A DNA stretch of 64,000 nucleotides from Lutraria lutraria. Taxonomy: Eukaryota > Mollusca > Bivalvia > Venerida > Mactridae. The DNA is taken from assembly GCA_964023205.1 (NCBI GenBank), contig OZ026843.1:10831093-10895092 (forward strand), given 5' to 3'. The number at the start of each line of letters is the position of its first letter. The stretch's first letter is position 1. Made by a program: the position numbers and the translations under genes. Under the pieces are notes generated by a model that saw only the letters and a program-made list of their open reading frames with translations, did not search any database and was not told the DNA's origin. Positions 44,524-58,110 of this stretch are shown here, one piece after another.

Positions 44524-46697
44524 CTGAAATGAGCCATGAATGTTTTAGACAAATACTATGATCAACTCTTCCTATAGTGCTTCTTTGTACATTCTAGCAT
44601 AAGAATGTTTTACAATGTCTCTACAAGGTCAACAAGAGCATCACATGAACTCAACGCAGACACAAGAGGAAAATAAGGAACAATAGTTAACACGTGAAAC
44701 AATCGGGTGGTAAATAACAGGAACCAACCAACAAAAGGAGAAGTCATGAAATAATATCGGACAGCGCTTTCTTGGATAACATGAACTTGTATTTACACTG
44801 ATTTATCAGTACTCCTACTTGTGTTTTCCTTTGACCATTTTTGGAGGATCAGACCTGCTAACATAATAACTGATACGAACTTTAAAAAATTGCCATTTCA
44901 AAGTGACGTGGACGGCAACATATATCTACTGCATTAACTTTACACTTGGTGACCAATCACGCAATAGGGGAATCTCAAACTACGAGATGCAAGATGCACA
45001 CCGCGGCATATACACCCAAACACAAGTACCATTATGTACTAGTATTAAACCGTCGTGATTGGGCCAGCGGTAGGGATACTTCGATGCCGACGGCATCCAA
45101 CTGTATAAACATTGGTTTTAATTTACTAGTAACCACACAGTTGAATTCTAGATTAGGTGAAGACGTTCACTGAAAGTGACGCAGATGAATGAACAAGGGT
45201 TACAGGGTTTCAAACCCTAGTATGAGATTTGTGACTGTTTTTCGTTGGAATGAAAATACAGTTAAACGTGTGCTGACAGCTAACTCCGAATAAAGGTCAC
45301 CATGTGAATGAATGCCATTCATTCAAAAAGCACCATCGATGAACACGATGACAATCAAATAAAGGCCAAATGTCAATAAAGACCACAAAATGTCTTTCCC
45401 AAATTTGGTCTTTGTTCACAGGTTTGACTGTTTTCAGGAAAATTGTTCAATCGAAAGGCACATGTAATAATGGGATTGTCATTCATAGATGTATAGATAC
45501 GACCGAGACTGGTGTTCAGTTACGTATATTGTTATGAATATCTTCTATATCAGAGAAGTATTTCCTCAAGCTTCACGATGGATGAATACAAGAAGAGAAG
45601 ATAAAGAGCTTTACAAGTGTCTCCATCTAAAATCTTGCAAAGAATTCAGACAATGTGTGTGAAACCTTTTCCCACCACTAAAGTACAAAACAAAGTACAT
45701 AGGTCGAGTGCTTGTTGTGGACATGGCTTATTCATACAACAGAAATGGACAAATAGTACTTGTAAACCGCAATAATTTGATGAACAAGAATGAGTCCTAC
45801 TAGAACGAGGAGTATCATACAACAGGGGCGTACCTTGGTTTAAATTAACGTGTAGGCCGAATTCTAGTGGGGTCTTGGGTTATGCTCCCCTAAAAATATT
45901 TTTATTCTGATTTTTTTTTTACTTTCCTAGACGTAGCCTACACGGCCTATAGGAAGCGACGCCCCTGTACAATTTAGTACACGTAGTCCCATAGTGAATG
46001 TATATGCTATATCAGTCAGCATATCATTAAGTGGATTACAACAAAGAACAATAGGGAAAGAAGGCACTATACATGTAAAAGTCAAGTAATCGCATATCAA
46101 AACTACATATACATGCAGTTAACATTGAACTCAGAAAATATATTTTGCTTTTAAAAAACTCTAGCACGAAAAATCAAACCTTGCGGCCTCGAAATCTTAG
46201 CCAAAGTGTTTAATAACCTATCTTGTGACTCTGACTTTTTTCACCCGTGCTTAACAGATATAAAAAATTACACAGCGATACCAAATGTCAAGCACACGAA
46301 ATACGACGCCAAGTGCGCGAGCTATTTTATTTAAAACTACAGTAATATAGGTCCTTAAATAACGCTGATAACATCGAAATATATGCTATACAGTCAACGT
46401 TGCGTTAATGGAAAGTTACTTTGTGTACCAACATTAAAATCTACAATAATGAATCAAGTGGCGTACTTACTTCCGTTTGCAACAACATATACATATAGCC
46501 ACTGCTATAGCAATCACAATGGCACCAGAGACACCAATCACCGTAAATTGTATTTGTTGATCCATAAAAATACCTAGAAATGTATACAGAAAAATAAGGA
46601 AATTTCAAAACACGGAAATATTATACAATATATTATGTGTGTACACTTATATCCAATTGAAAGTAATTAACGCGTCGCGTATCTTTAAATACTCACT

Positions 46698-46739
<42 letters not shown>

Positions 46740-49700
46740 GGGGGGGAGGGTGCTCCGAGGTGGGGGGGAGGGTGCTCCGAGGTGGCGCAGTTATGGTCTC
46801 GAACAAGTAATCTTTACCCCCTTACCCCTGTGAGTTCAAATCCCAAACATGACTCCCAGAAAAAATTCATATGTGAAGAAGCTGTTCAGATGGCTTTGAA
46901 AATGGACAAAACGTATATAAACGTGATATGAATGAGCATGATAAGATTGGGGCATTAGTAATTTAATTAGCAAATATATTGTTAACTAAGCATTACATAA
47001 ATCACTTCTGAAAATACTGAAGTTTATTTAGAATTTATTATTATACATTGTACATAGAACAAATACAAAACTGTAGTTTAATTAAGTGAATTTATAGTGA
47101 ATCCGCATCTACGATGTATACTCATGTACAAGCACAAAATGGATGCATAATTGTTTCAGTAAATGGCAGGCCATTATTTGTCACAAAAAATATTTTAGAA
47201 CTTATCCAAAAATGAACATAACAACGGGTGCTTTGTCTACTTACATTCTGGGGCGTGCATATTATACTAGCAGCCGCGGTAATGGTAACTTAACGAAAAT
47301 ATGACTCTTCATTAATGAAAGTCATAATTATCATGACGTGTACATATGTGAAGTCACATGCAGTAAAAAAAGTGCAAACAATATGTAAAGCGCATTCAGC
47401 TATGAAATACCTGTGTTATATAAATGTTTGTTTGACGTTCAATCCATTTATTTGTAAAAAAAACGTGTTAGATAAATGTATGTATATTCTCCATGTAGTT
47501 TAAGGTAGACGACAGCTCCAAATGATACCACATTTTGTAATCACAATTTTCAACTAACTGCCGACCTTGACATCTTGCTTTACCGCCGACCGTAACACCT
47601 GAGCTGCACATGGTTGTTTTTAAGACTATTTTGATTTGCTATGACCTGTTCGTGAAAGACCCCCACTGCTGTATTAATTGCCTTGTAACATAAAATACGG
47701 AAGTGCATTACACACATATGTAAATACAGACTCTTATTTTATACACATGTATTAGCTACTGCGTGGTTTCTTGTTTGGAAATATTTCAATATCATGTCAT
47801 TATTACAATCATACATAACTGCAATGTATACCTCAAGACCGTGTTACCCACATCAACTAGTGTAAGCTTGATGACGCAGCCGCTATTTGCAGAATGTACG
47901 TATAACAGAAACTATGCCTTTGTCAGTAAAACGTTTATTTTTATCTGTCACGGAAATTAACGAACAATAACGTTAAATCAATCGGAAAGTAGTGGAAATT
48001 GATTGGCGTTCAATGACCCGGGTGGTAACGGAAATTAACGGATGATTGGATATTGACATTCGTTACACCTCGACCGACTCCGTCTAACCTCGGCTATTCC
48101 TGGTAAGCCTACATTGGAACTACTTGAAAACTTCTGGAAAACGAATAATCTTGGCGGCTTCCAAGAAAGAAACTCCGGATCATTTCTTTAGCGAAGTGTT
48201 GTCTTTTGTACAGTATAAAAAATATGTAACATAGTTTGAAAGGTAATTTCTGCAAACGAAAACGCCAAACAGTCTTCGACAGAGGCCATTTTAAGAGCTT
48301 CATTGATTATCGGCAGCCAGCCGCATCACAAATTTAAGGCATAGACATCTACCAAGGTACTTAGTACATGGAGGTACGGAGTCAGCCGAGGTGTTTCGAA
48401 TGGGAATATTGAGATAGACGTATTTCGGTGTTAAGGTATGTTGTCAAAGCATACCTGACGTGGTTCGTGATGATGATGATAACGGAGTGCTGCTTGTGCT
48501 TGATGAAGAAGAAAACTTCGTGTCGTTTGATTTCTTAGGACCATGCGATTTTGTTCTATTATATTTAGTTGAGGATGTACCTGTAGAAGATTTTGTCTGT
48601 AACCAAGGTAACGTGACGTTATCTACGTACTCAACAACAGGCAACGCATTTTCTGAAATATGAAATTAAACATGGCGATAATAAAAGATAAATATAGTCA
48701 TATGCACTTTAAGTATAGAACAAAGTTAAACTTTTGTAACTACATGTACGTGTAGTCAAAAGATATAAGTGTCAATGTACAAAAACCAACCCTAGCTCTG
48801 ATGATAAGCTCGTAACAAAATACACATGTGTATTGGTCCCAAGTATAAGGTACATCATTATCAATCATCACAGTTAATCATATGAGCGATGATTATTATC
48901 GAACACCTTTTGAAGCTTACTATAAATGTATATAAATATCACAAACAACAACTGTATTTATCTAATAGTCCGCTGAATTCAGGGATTGCTTGCGCTTACC
49001 GTAGTTACATATCACAAGCAAAATAAACTGGTTCATTGATAAACTCTAATTGACTTTATTTGTTCAGTTGATGATCTGCAACCAGTTTACATGGTATTTT
49101 ACCACTGACCGAAATCTGTTCTATACATGAATAGATCATTGCATTGACGAATGTGACCGTGTGATAAATCTTGCCGTGAGCGAAAGTAAAAATATTAAGC
49201 TTCAGATTCATTGACTTTTTTTTGTTTTACAAGAAAGAGTGAAATTAGTCAAACATTGATTGGTCACGATATTCTTGATCGATTATACTAGTTTTTAATT
49301 CAAACGCACAGACGTTGACAAAATGAATGATGACGAGCAGCACAATATGACACTGCTAAACTACAGTTAACTAACATGTAACATAGGTTACCTGGATAAA
49401 TCAGCAACAGGAACGTATTACGACTACGTGAATTAATTAATTAAAAACACGTGATTTCAGACATGACATCACGTACGTGATTTTAGACAAGATATCACGT
49501 GCTTTTAGTAAAAGGTATCACGAGCACATTTTGTCATCATTTCATAGAATGACGAATAGATGCATGTACTACTATAGAGGCTTAATTTTGTATACTAACA
49601 CTGGCAAGATATACGAGACCTTAGTTATATACACCTTCATGTATTATATAAGTATAAAACATAATTAATAAATAGACTACCGAGGAAATGTAAATTCCGT

Positions 49701-52700
49701 TTTCGATAGATAGAAAAAAAAACATCGACGATGTACAAAAACGTAGTCTTGAACTAATATTTTGTTTTGTATTTAAGAAAAAACATGGAAATTTGGACCC
49801 AATTAAGCTATTAAATAAAAACACAATAAAACATTTAGCTTTTAGTTTGCCTAATTTCGTCCCAATTTTAGTCCAAAGGAGCATTTCTCATACAACTTTT
49901 TTCACATAAAGCTGTTTTTCTTATTAATTGTTTCACATACACTTTTAAAATTGACGAGTAGTGTCTAAAACGGATATGACCACTTCAACAGTTAAGTATG
50001 ACGTAAATAACAGTGTATATATTTTATCATGACTTCGCACAATGACTGCTGGTTTCAGACAGCCATCAATAACTTCCCCCCTCCGATGATGTTGTGTTTC
50101 ACAATTTTTAGTGTCACATTTATAAACTTTCAACTTTAACTGTAATCAAATATATAAAATTCTCTGGTACAATCGTACCTTCCTCCAGGGTAAACACAAA
50201 ATAGAGAAGACTTTTTTTCCCCTGTGGACCCTTAATTACTGCAAATAAATAGATATTATTTCAAGAAGAATAGTGCACCACACTTCACATAGAGAGGAAT
50301 GAACGATCACTTTACCATCAATTTCGTTGTGGTATTTTACCCACTAGAATGGAAACAGGACGGTATACTGGTGATACCACAACTTGATCAAAGAATTTGT
50401 ATATTTTGTAACTCTGGTGATATCGAATCTGAGACACACTATTTATTGTCATGTATTCTTTACGCAGATATTAGATATAAGATCTTTGAACAATCATACT
50501 CATGGACTGAATTTGATGTATTTTAAACGACGTTGACAAACATAACTATTTTATGTTAAATAATTAGACAATATTTTTGTGTAATGAAAGTTAATTTGCG
50601 CACATATATTATTTTTTATACAGGAAATTGTAGGCCGGCTACTGGGCCGAGCGTATTTATGTATTTCTAACTATACTTACGCAGATATTAATGTTAACAA
50701 CATTCAATTTGGACATTGATCTGTAGTATTTTCTATCTTATAATTATAATTAACATATAATTATGTAAGTACTGTGACTTACCTGCACTACACAGAGTTT
50801 TGTGTCTTGTTTTACAATTGTCTGTTTTCAAATCTCCATTTTTATCATATAAAACACACCGCACTTCAACTGCAACATCTAAAAAATAATTTCACGACCT
50901 GAACACAACATCTTTCTAACGTTTTAACACAGAGAAACATTCAACCATCCTTGAGAATGATTTAAATTATCACGAAAATATCACAACTTCCTAAAAGGAT
51001 TTTAAAAAATCTTGCTCGAAGTATCTATATAGCGAGTTATATATAAGTATAAAAACTGCACTTTTCGGACATTTAATTAGACAGGTATGTACACACTTAT
51101 CATGATAAAATAGTGAATAAATACATGCCAATTACGTGAAGTAATCGATCGTGCATTTCATACATTTCCCTTCGGGGTATATTTATAAGATGGACAAACT
51201 TGATTCTCAGTGTTTATCAATATACTAGTGGTACGTCATTCTTATTTCGTAAGATAGACCTTCTACAATATCGACTACCGATCACTTGATTCATGAAGTT
51301 TCGTCATGTATGTGACAATCATCTACACGACCTTTGATCTTAACAGAAATGATGATAATTTACCTATCCATCTACAGTATCATATGTTTTATGAAGTTAC
51401 ATTTCTTTATCTTTAAAGAGAATAAAATGAACATAATTACTAGTATTATAGTACATTTATTATACAGAAACTACTTTGAACACTTACCATTTAAAAACAA
51501 GTTTTCGTTTATACCCGGCACCCAGAACGGAGAGCTTATCAAATTTGGACTGACGTATTTTGTTATATTTGTGGGTTCTACAATAGGAAGACTGTGGTTA
51601 TTATTTTCACAAAGTGTTGCAGCTTCGGTGTATGTTTTGTCTATTTCAATGAACATAATTGGATCTGAAAAGTAAAATAAAAGCAAATGAGGTCCAAAAA
51701 CTGGAAAATATACTTATTTTGAATTATCCTCAAGCTTTCCGGCTATCTGGATAATTATAACATTTTACGCATCCCTGAGCTAGCTTACGGAAGGTTGGTG
51801 ATTCCACATTATGTTTACGTAAACGTCGTACAGTTCCATTGGTGGTTGAATAAAACATACATGTCTTCAACCACCACTGGAAGCAAATGACCCTGGATAA
51901 TGGTGCCACGTTAAACACCTGAGAACAATACACATGTAACGTATCAGTATACTGATGGGTAGGACTGTGGATCGTTGGGAAAGTGGCGATCTGATCCGAT
52001 CTACGATTCAGCACCTACGATCCCCAAATCGAATCACGAATCTTTTTAATATTGCAGTTTTGGAGACAGCCATATTTAATTTTCTTTTAGGAACAATGAA
52101 ATAAATCATTATAAACTGGTTCTATATATGGCTTAATATTATATTCTTCTTCCTTTCTATTTATGGATTTACAATGTAACAACATTCTTGTCTGTTTTAA
52201 GCTCTTAACGAATTCTTCGAAGATCCTGTTAGATGGTAAAGTCTGATGAGAAAATATGTATTCAGAGGAAAAGAGATTTCTAAGAACAAATAATATACTT
52301 TTTGTAAACAAACAAGATGGCAACCCACGAATCTCAGTAATGACGATTATTCGTACTCGATTTTTCAATTTGATTCGTGATTACTCGAGCACTCGGATAT
52401 TGATGTAGTCGTGGTCCGAGGAGTATGTGCTATCATTACTTACTTCAAATTTAATTAGGAAAACACTTGTCTTTCGATGTTGATACTTCAATAGAAGCGT
52501 TATTTATATGCATGTAGTACAAATTAAACATGTAAAATGACGTCAGTTATAAACGTTAGTCAGATGATTACCGTATTTGCTCCAACAAACGCACACTGCA
52601 CGTTGACTAGGATCTTGTCGGGATATTCGAAATACCGTCTTTTTTCCTGCAATGATAAATGAATAAAAAACGTCTATAATCTTTTTATTTTTCGGTAAAG

Positions 52701-55700
52701 CAAAGAAAAAAAAGATTATAAATAAATAAAAAACTTTGGAACATCAAAATAAAAAAAAGTTTTCTTTGTATATCGTTGAGAAATGGAGTCAACATCAACA
52801 TTTAAAATATTCAGTCACACATATCTGAGTTATAAATGCACGTTTAATATGACCAGATAACGACATGTATGAATACAATTATCATGCATATTTTCATGGA
52901 CAATATGTATCAATCTAAATGAAATTAAATGAATACCGAATTACACCTGTTATCAACGCTGTACGCTCAAGTAAGAAAAATAGTCATTTTACCGTAACTT
53001 AACCAAAAAACTTTCCCTTCCATACGGAACCAACAACTTCTCCACATAGGGAAGAAAACTGATATTGAAATCTAAAAATTCATAGAAGGCCATGCCGCGA
53101 CCAAGACTTGAACCCGGATTGCTAGGTTACTGATCCAGCGTACTGACCACTGACCGAATAAGAGAAAATCTTTCTTTTCTACTTTTTAACATTCCTACAA
53201 TTCCCGTCTTCAATATTGTGAGCTTTGGATTTTGCGTTTAAAAACTTAGGGTCAGCGCCAAAAATAAGTTCTTTCGTATAAACATATTATGCATGGGTCC
53301 CACATCTACAATATTTACATCCTTTTTTTAATTGGTGGCCATTTTGAAAGGCAACTTTTTTATGTGATTGATAGAAAAACAACAACAGAAAAGGAGTTAT
53401 TGTACAACTAAATTTATAAAAGATAATTCAATCATGAAGTTGTAAAACCATAAGCACATCAGGTTTAAGAAAATATAGTTGCCACATAATTATGAATATC
53501 CTACATTTAGAACTTTCAAAACAAAAATATAAATATCATCTACCAATGATTGTCAAATTTGCCTTTCAAGACGACCGCCGATTCAAAACAAGGGAGGTAA
53601 ATATTGTAGATATGGGAACTGTCAATTTATTTTGTCTGATCATTATTTCGTATAAAACAATGGTACGTGTGTTGTGTATTATTCATATATGAATCGGACA
53701 ATTATACAATGTGTGCATATACAGAACATGGTAATCCTTATACATTTGCAGACATACAATCGTGAGAAATAAACAAACAATACGACGATGATAAACAATT
53801 GAAGTACAACAAATAACACCACTTGAAATGACGAGACAGTCGACCTAGTCCGAGGATGTCTCATTAGCTGGAGTTAAATTGAATAGTTCACATGTGTAAG
53901 GTTAAGTATTGCGGATGATAAGTTCCATTTGATGGCCATGGGACCCTGTATTGTATTATTGGCGACTTTTGACCCAACCGTTTGTTTTTCACTTCATNNN
54001 NNNNNNNNNNNNNNNNNNNNNNNNNNNNNNNNNNNNNNNNNNNNNNNNNNNNNNNNNNNNNNNNNNNNNNNNNNNNNNNNNNNNNNNNNNNNNNNNNNNN
54101 NNNNNNNNNNNNNNNNNNNNNNNNNNNNNNNNNNNNNNNNNNNNNNNNNNNNNNNNNNNNNNNNNNNNNNNNNNNNNNNNNNNNNNNNNNNNNNNNNGCT
54201 ACTCCCAAAGGGTGTTGCTTTGGAGAGGCTTCACTGTACTTTGTTTTAATGTTATTATGGTAGTGCCAGCAGCTGAAATCGGTGCACTGTGAGTCAGCGC
54301 ATGTACCCGATGAAATTACCTTAATTTAGTTAATGAATATTGGTAGCGACCTGTTAGCTTTGAATTAATACAAATGTGAGGGGGATCACTCAGAAACTAA
54401 AAATCGACAAAATCAAATACTTTCCATGTTAAATCAGGCAACGTTTTTCTCTTTTCCAAGGAAAAATACATTTTTTTATTGAGCCGGCTATGTTTGAATT
54501 CAGCAAACGCTACTTGAATCGCTAAACCGTGGAAGAACGCTTTAATGTGATTACTTGTAACAATCATGTTTGTTTAAATTACAGAGACAGTTTTTTAAAA
54601 AAAATAGTTGAGAAAACAATATTAAGGTTATGAAAATAATGTAATTTTACACTTATTAAAAAATTCATGTGACATTTCTTGTCATAATCATACAGCCTTA
54701 TACACTTTAAGTGAATTTTACTACGATTGACGTATTTAGATAATTACATTTTGAATAGAGTATCCTTCAAGCTATAGATATATAGTTGACATTTATACAT
54801 CCTTCTAGGATTCTGATGCAAGTACGTCTTGTATATAAGGGATGATTATGTAATGATGACGTGTTTCTTCCGAGATCCTGAAGTGTCAGACCAATAAGGC
54901 CATGCTTGTTTTTTTAATATACATACATTTTTATACAGTATAAGTGGACTCATTTTACGTGGATGAATGAAAAGAATCAGTTATAAAAGTACATTAGGCT
55001 TAAACAGTTTATTTCTGGTTATATGCTCATTAAAAATAGGGTAGGTAGATAACAAAATGCGGGACAGAGAATGTATGGTTCCTCGAACCCAAGTAACAGT
55101 CTAGGGTCGCGGGGAAATTACTTTAAGCCGGGGTAACCAGAAACAAGCAATTTTCTAAGACTTAATAAAAAAATCCCTAACATATAGTTATTATTCTTAT
55201 TGATAAACAATGTGATTATTTCATTATAAGTACTTTTGAGTGAGAACAAGTCATTCTATTGTACTCTGTACTCACGATCTCATAATCAAACCGTACATTT
55301 CTGCTAAATGTCTATTTTAAGTTTTGGTTTCTATGTAACTTTGTAATGGTGTCGAAAGCTCATGAATCAGGCGTTCATTTATCATGCATTTTTGTTCTGT
55401 TAATAAAGATGAAACTATAGATTAAGGTCGTGGCGATGAAGTAAAAAAGTTTATTGTTTCAATTCAGCGATTGAAGCTGACTTAACCACGTGACTGAAAA
55501 CAATGACATTCCTTTCAGTTATCTTCCCATTAAACTTGCGTTAAAATCTATATGGGAGTAACCCTTGTTTTCAAAGATTAAAGAAAAAATTTCAATGTAA
55601 ACTCAGGGTAAAACTGAGATGAAATAGCATAATATCGATCTAACTTGATGAAGAAAAAATGTTCTCACCACGTCATATCAAAAGAAATTAATATTTTTTC

Positions 55701-58077
55701 TGTTTTTCAACAAAGGCAGCAATTCTTACAATTTTGTTTTTTAAATGTGACATAAAAATAAAATATATTTATAGTATCCGAGGTAACTATCATAGAGGTA
55801 TTGACACTTGGGCAATGCTATTTTTGTAATATTAAAGTCCCATTAGCGTTTTGAATTAAATAATACAGAACAATAGATAAAATGATTGTAAAATATAAGA
55901 AATGTATTTCATTTGTTCTAAAACAACATTTACATAATGCCTTTCTTTAGCCACATCGCATACAAATGTTGTTAAATGATTTTTCTTATTTTTTGCAATA
56001 TCATTAAAAAAATACTGCTCTACATTTCTATATGTACTTTGTGATTAAAAAGAAAATTTCAGAATGTTTTTATTGAAAGTTAAAGTCAATTTCACTGATA
56101 AGACATCTTTCTCGGTAAAATAAAACCTACTTTAATTTTAACATCCAAAAAGCTAATGGGGCTTTAACATATTTGTGTAACATGGAGCAGATAAATCTGA
56201 AAAAATACAGTACTTGGGGTCTACTACCTTAACGTATTCACTAGTTTTCTAGCATTTGGTATTTTTATTCGTCTCAGAGTAGAATTTATAATATAGGTGA
56301 TAAGATTATCTTAATACCTTACTAAATCTTGCAAACACCTACTGATTCATTTATCACCAGCTAACAATTTATTATAAAAATATTGCACAATAAAGTGCTT
56401 CTCTAGTGAAAAAATGATACCAGTTTAATATTTAGGGGAGATATTTGGATTAAAAACCTGCAGTTAATTGTACACGTGGGAAATTTACCAAGATCTTCCT
56501 AGCGTAAGTTGGGCTAATGGGATCATAAGTGTCTAGTTCCGGTGTTTAAGAAGACATTCATTGTCCATGCTTGCACGAATCAAAATGTAGTCGAAAATAA
56601 AGGATTATGAAACTAGGATTATTTTTAAAAACATGAAATCTATCCTCACCTACGATAATTTCCAAACCGGAAGTCCATAACGGACCGTGAATGTTCACTA
56701 ACTCTGCTACGTATGTTTTGTTTCCCGTGATGTCATTGACTTCGTTGGTCGTGTTCTTTTCGTGCCGACAAACACTGAAACCTTCATACCAAGATAGTTC
56801 TTTTGTTAGAAGACTATCAGGATTCTCTTGTCTGGCTTGTAAGTCGTCTGTTATGTTCACGGCTGAAAAATGGTATTGTAGTCTATAATTCATGTACCTT
56901 GTTCACAGCGCCAGAAATTTCCGACTCGGACAATGCAACAAGAAAAACTGTTCACGTAATACGATTTTATACCGGCATCTCAAAATCTCAAAGTCAGGCG
57001 ATCGAATAACACCACCAGAACCATTACAGTCCAGATGTTTTGCGACCCAAATAAATATAGCAGACGTGATACAAAAAAATGCAAACAGTCGTTTATCAAT
57101 TCTCAGGGGAATGGATAACTCGGGTACAACTTCATATCATTCCACAAGACTTGTTTGTTTGGAGTAGAATCTGAAGTCAATAAGGAACCTTAATTGATTT
57201 TAATGTTCGATATGATAAAAGGTCTAAACATTAATTAACGGAATTTAACAACAAGAACAACAATAAAAACACAATAAGCAGCATCAGCAACAATGACGAC
57301 GGCATAAGGAAGATTTCCTCACTCAGTTTAATTTACCTCCCTTAACATTACGTTAATCAGACTTACTGCTCAGTTAAAGAAGAATGGTAAAAACTTCAAC
57401 TCCAGTCTACTTTCTGTTGAGAGGTGACACCGATGAAGCTTGTTTGTTACGAACCTGTCACTTGTATCAAATATCCGGATATGGTTCGAGTAGATACTTA
57501 CAATAACTAAGAAAGCAACATTCAACACATAATGAGACAAAATAGGAAATGACATTCTCAATTTTATCAGCTGAATAGTTGTTCTTCACTCTAGTGTAAT
57601 GTACACATGTATTAGTACTTACCAAAAATCAAGAGACCACTGAATCATATGATTTTGTGTCAATGCATGTAAGATGATAAAACTCACTTGTTGTTTGTGG
57701 CGTGGATTAGATATATAAACCCGTAAGACAATTAGTAATCCATGTATTATAAAAATAACGTAAATTCTGTAGTCTAGTTTCGCCCGCATTTAAACCGCTG
57801 TCAATTTTACTCTTTGATATGATATTGCATTTTGACCAAATTTTAAGTAATCATTACGTACTTATGTTTACGTGCAGTACGTACACTTGTATATGAATAA
57901 CATGAATAACTTGGTACTATTTAAACTTGAAACTGGAAAGGAAATATTAAAATCGACTGTTCCAAGTAAACACTGTTTTTACTTAACTTAATTTCATTTT
58001 AGGCGTCTCTTATAATATTATTGATAATATAAATAGATTTATCTGTAAACAGCTATGGTAATTTCAGAGCCGCCCCT

Positions 58078-58110
<33 letters not shown>

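Noticed and set aside
48460..48663. Plus-strand frame opposite the receptor stalk exon
   Set aside because: It is a mirror of the Ser-rich exon on the minus strand; the minus-strand reading has splice sites and correct phase.
53092..53158. Intact tRNA gene
   Set aside because: A- and B-box-like strings are present but the arms do not pair into a cloverleaf; it is better explained as a tRNA-derived SINE. The same applies at 58271-58333 and 46780-46862.
53888..54292. Several 93-113-codon frames around 54 kb
   Set aside because: They exist only because runs of N are read as open codons.
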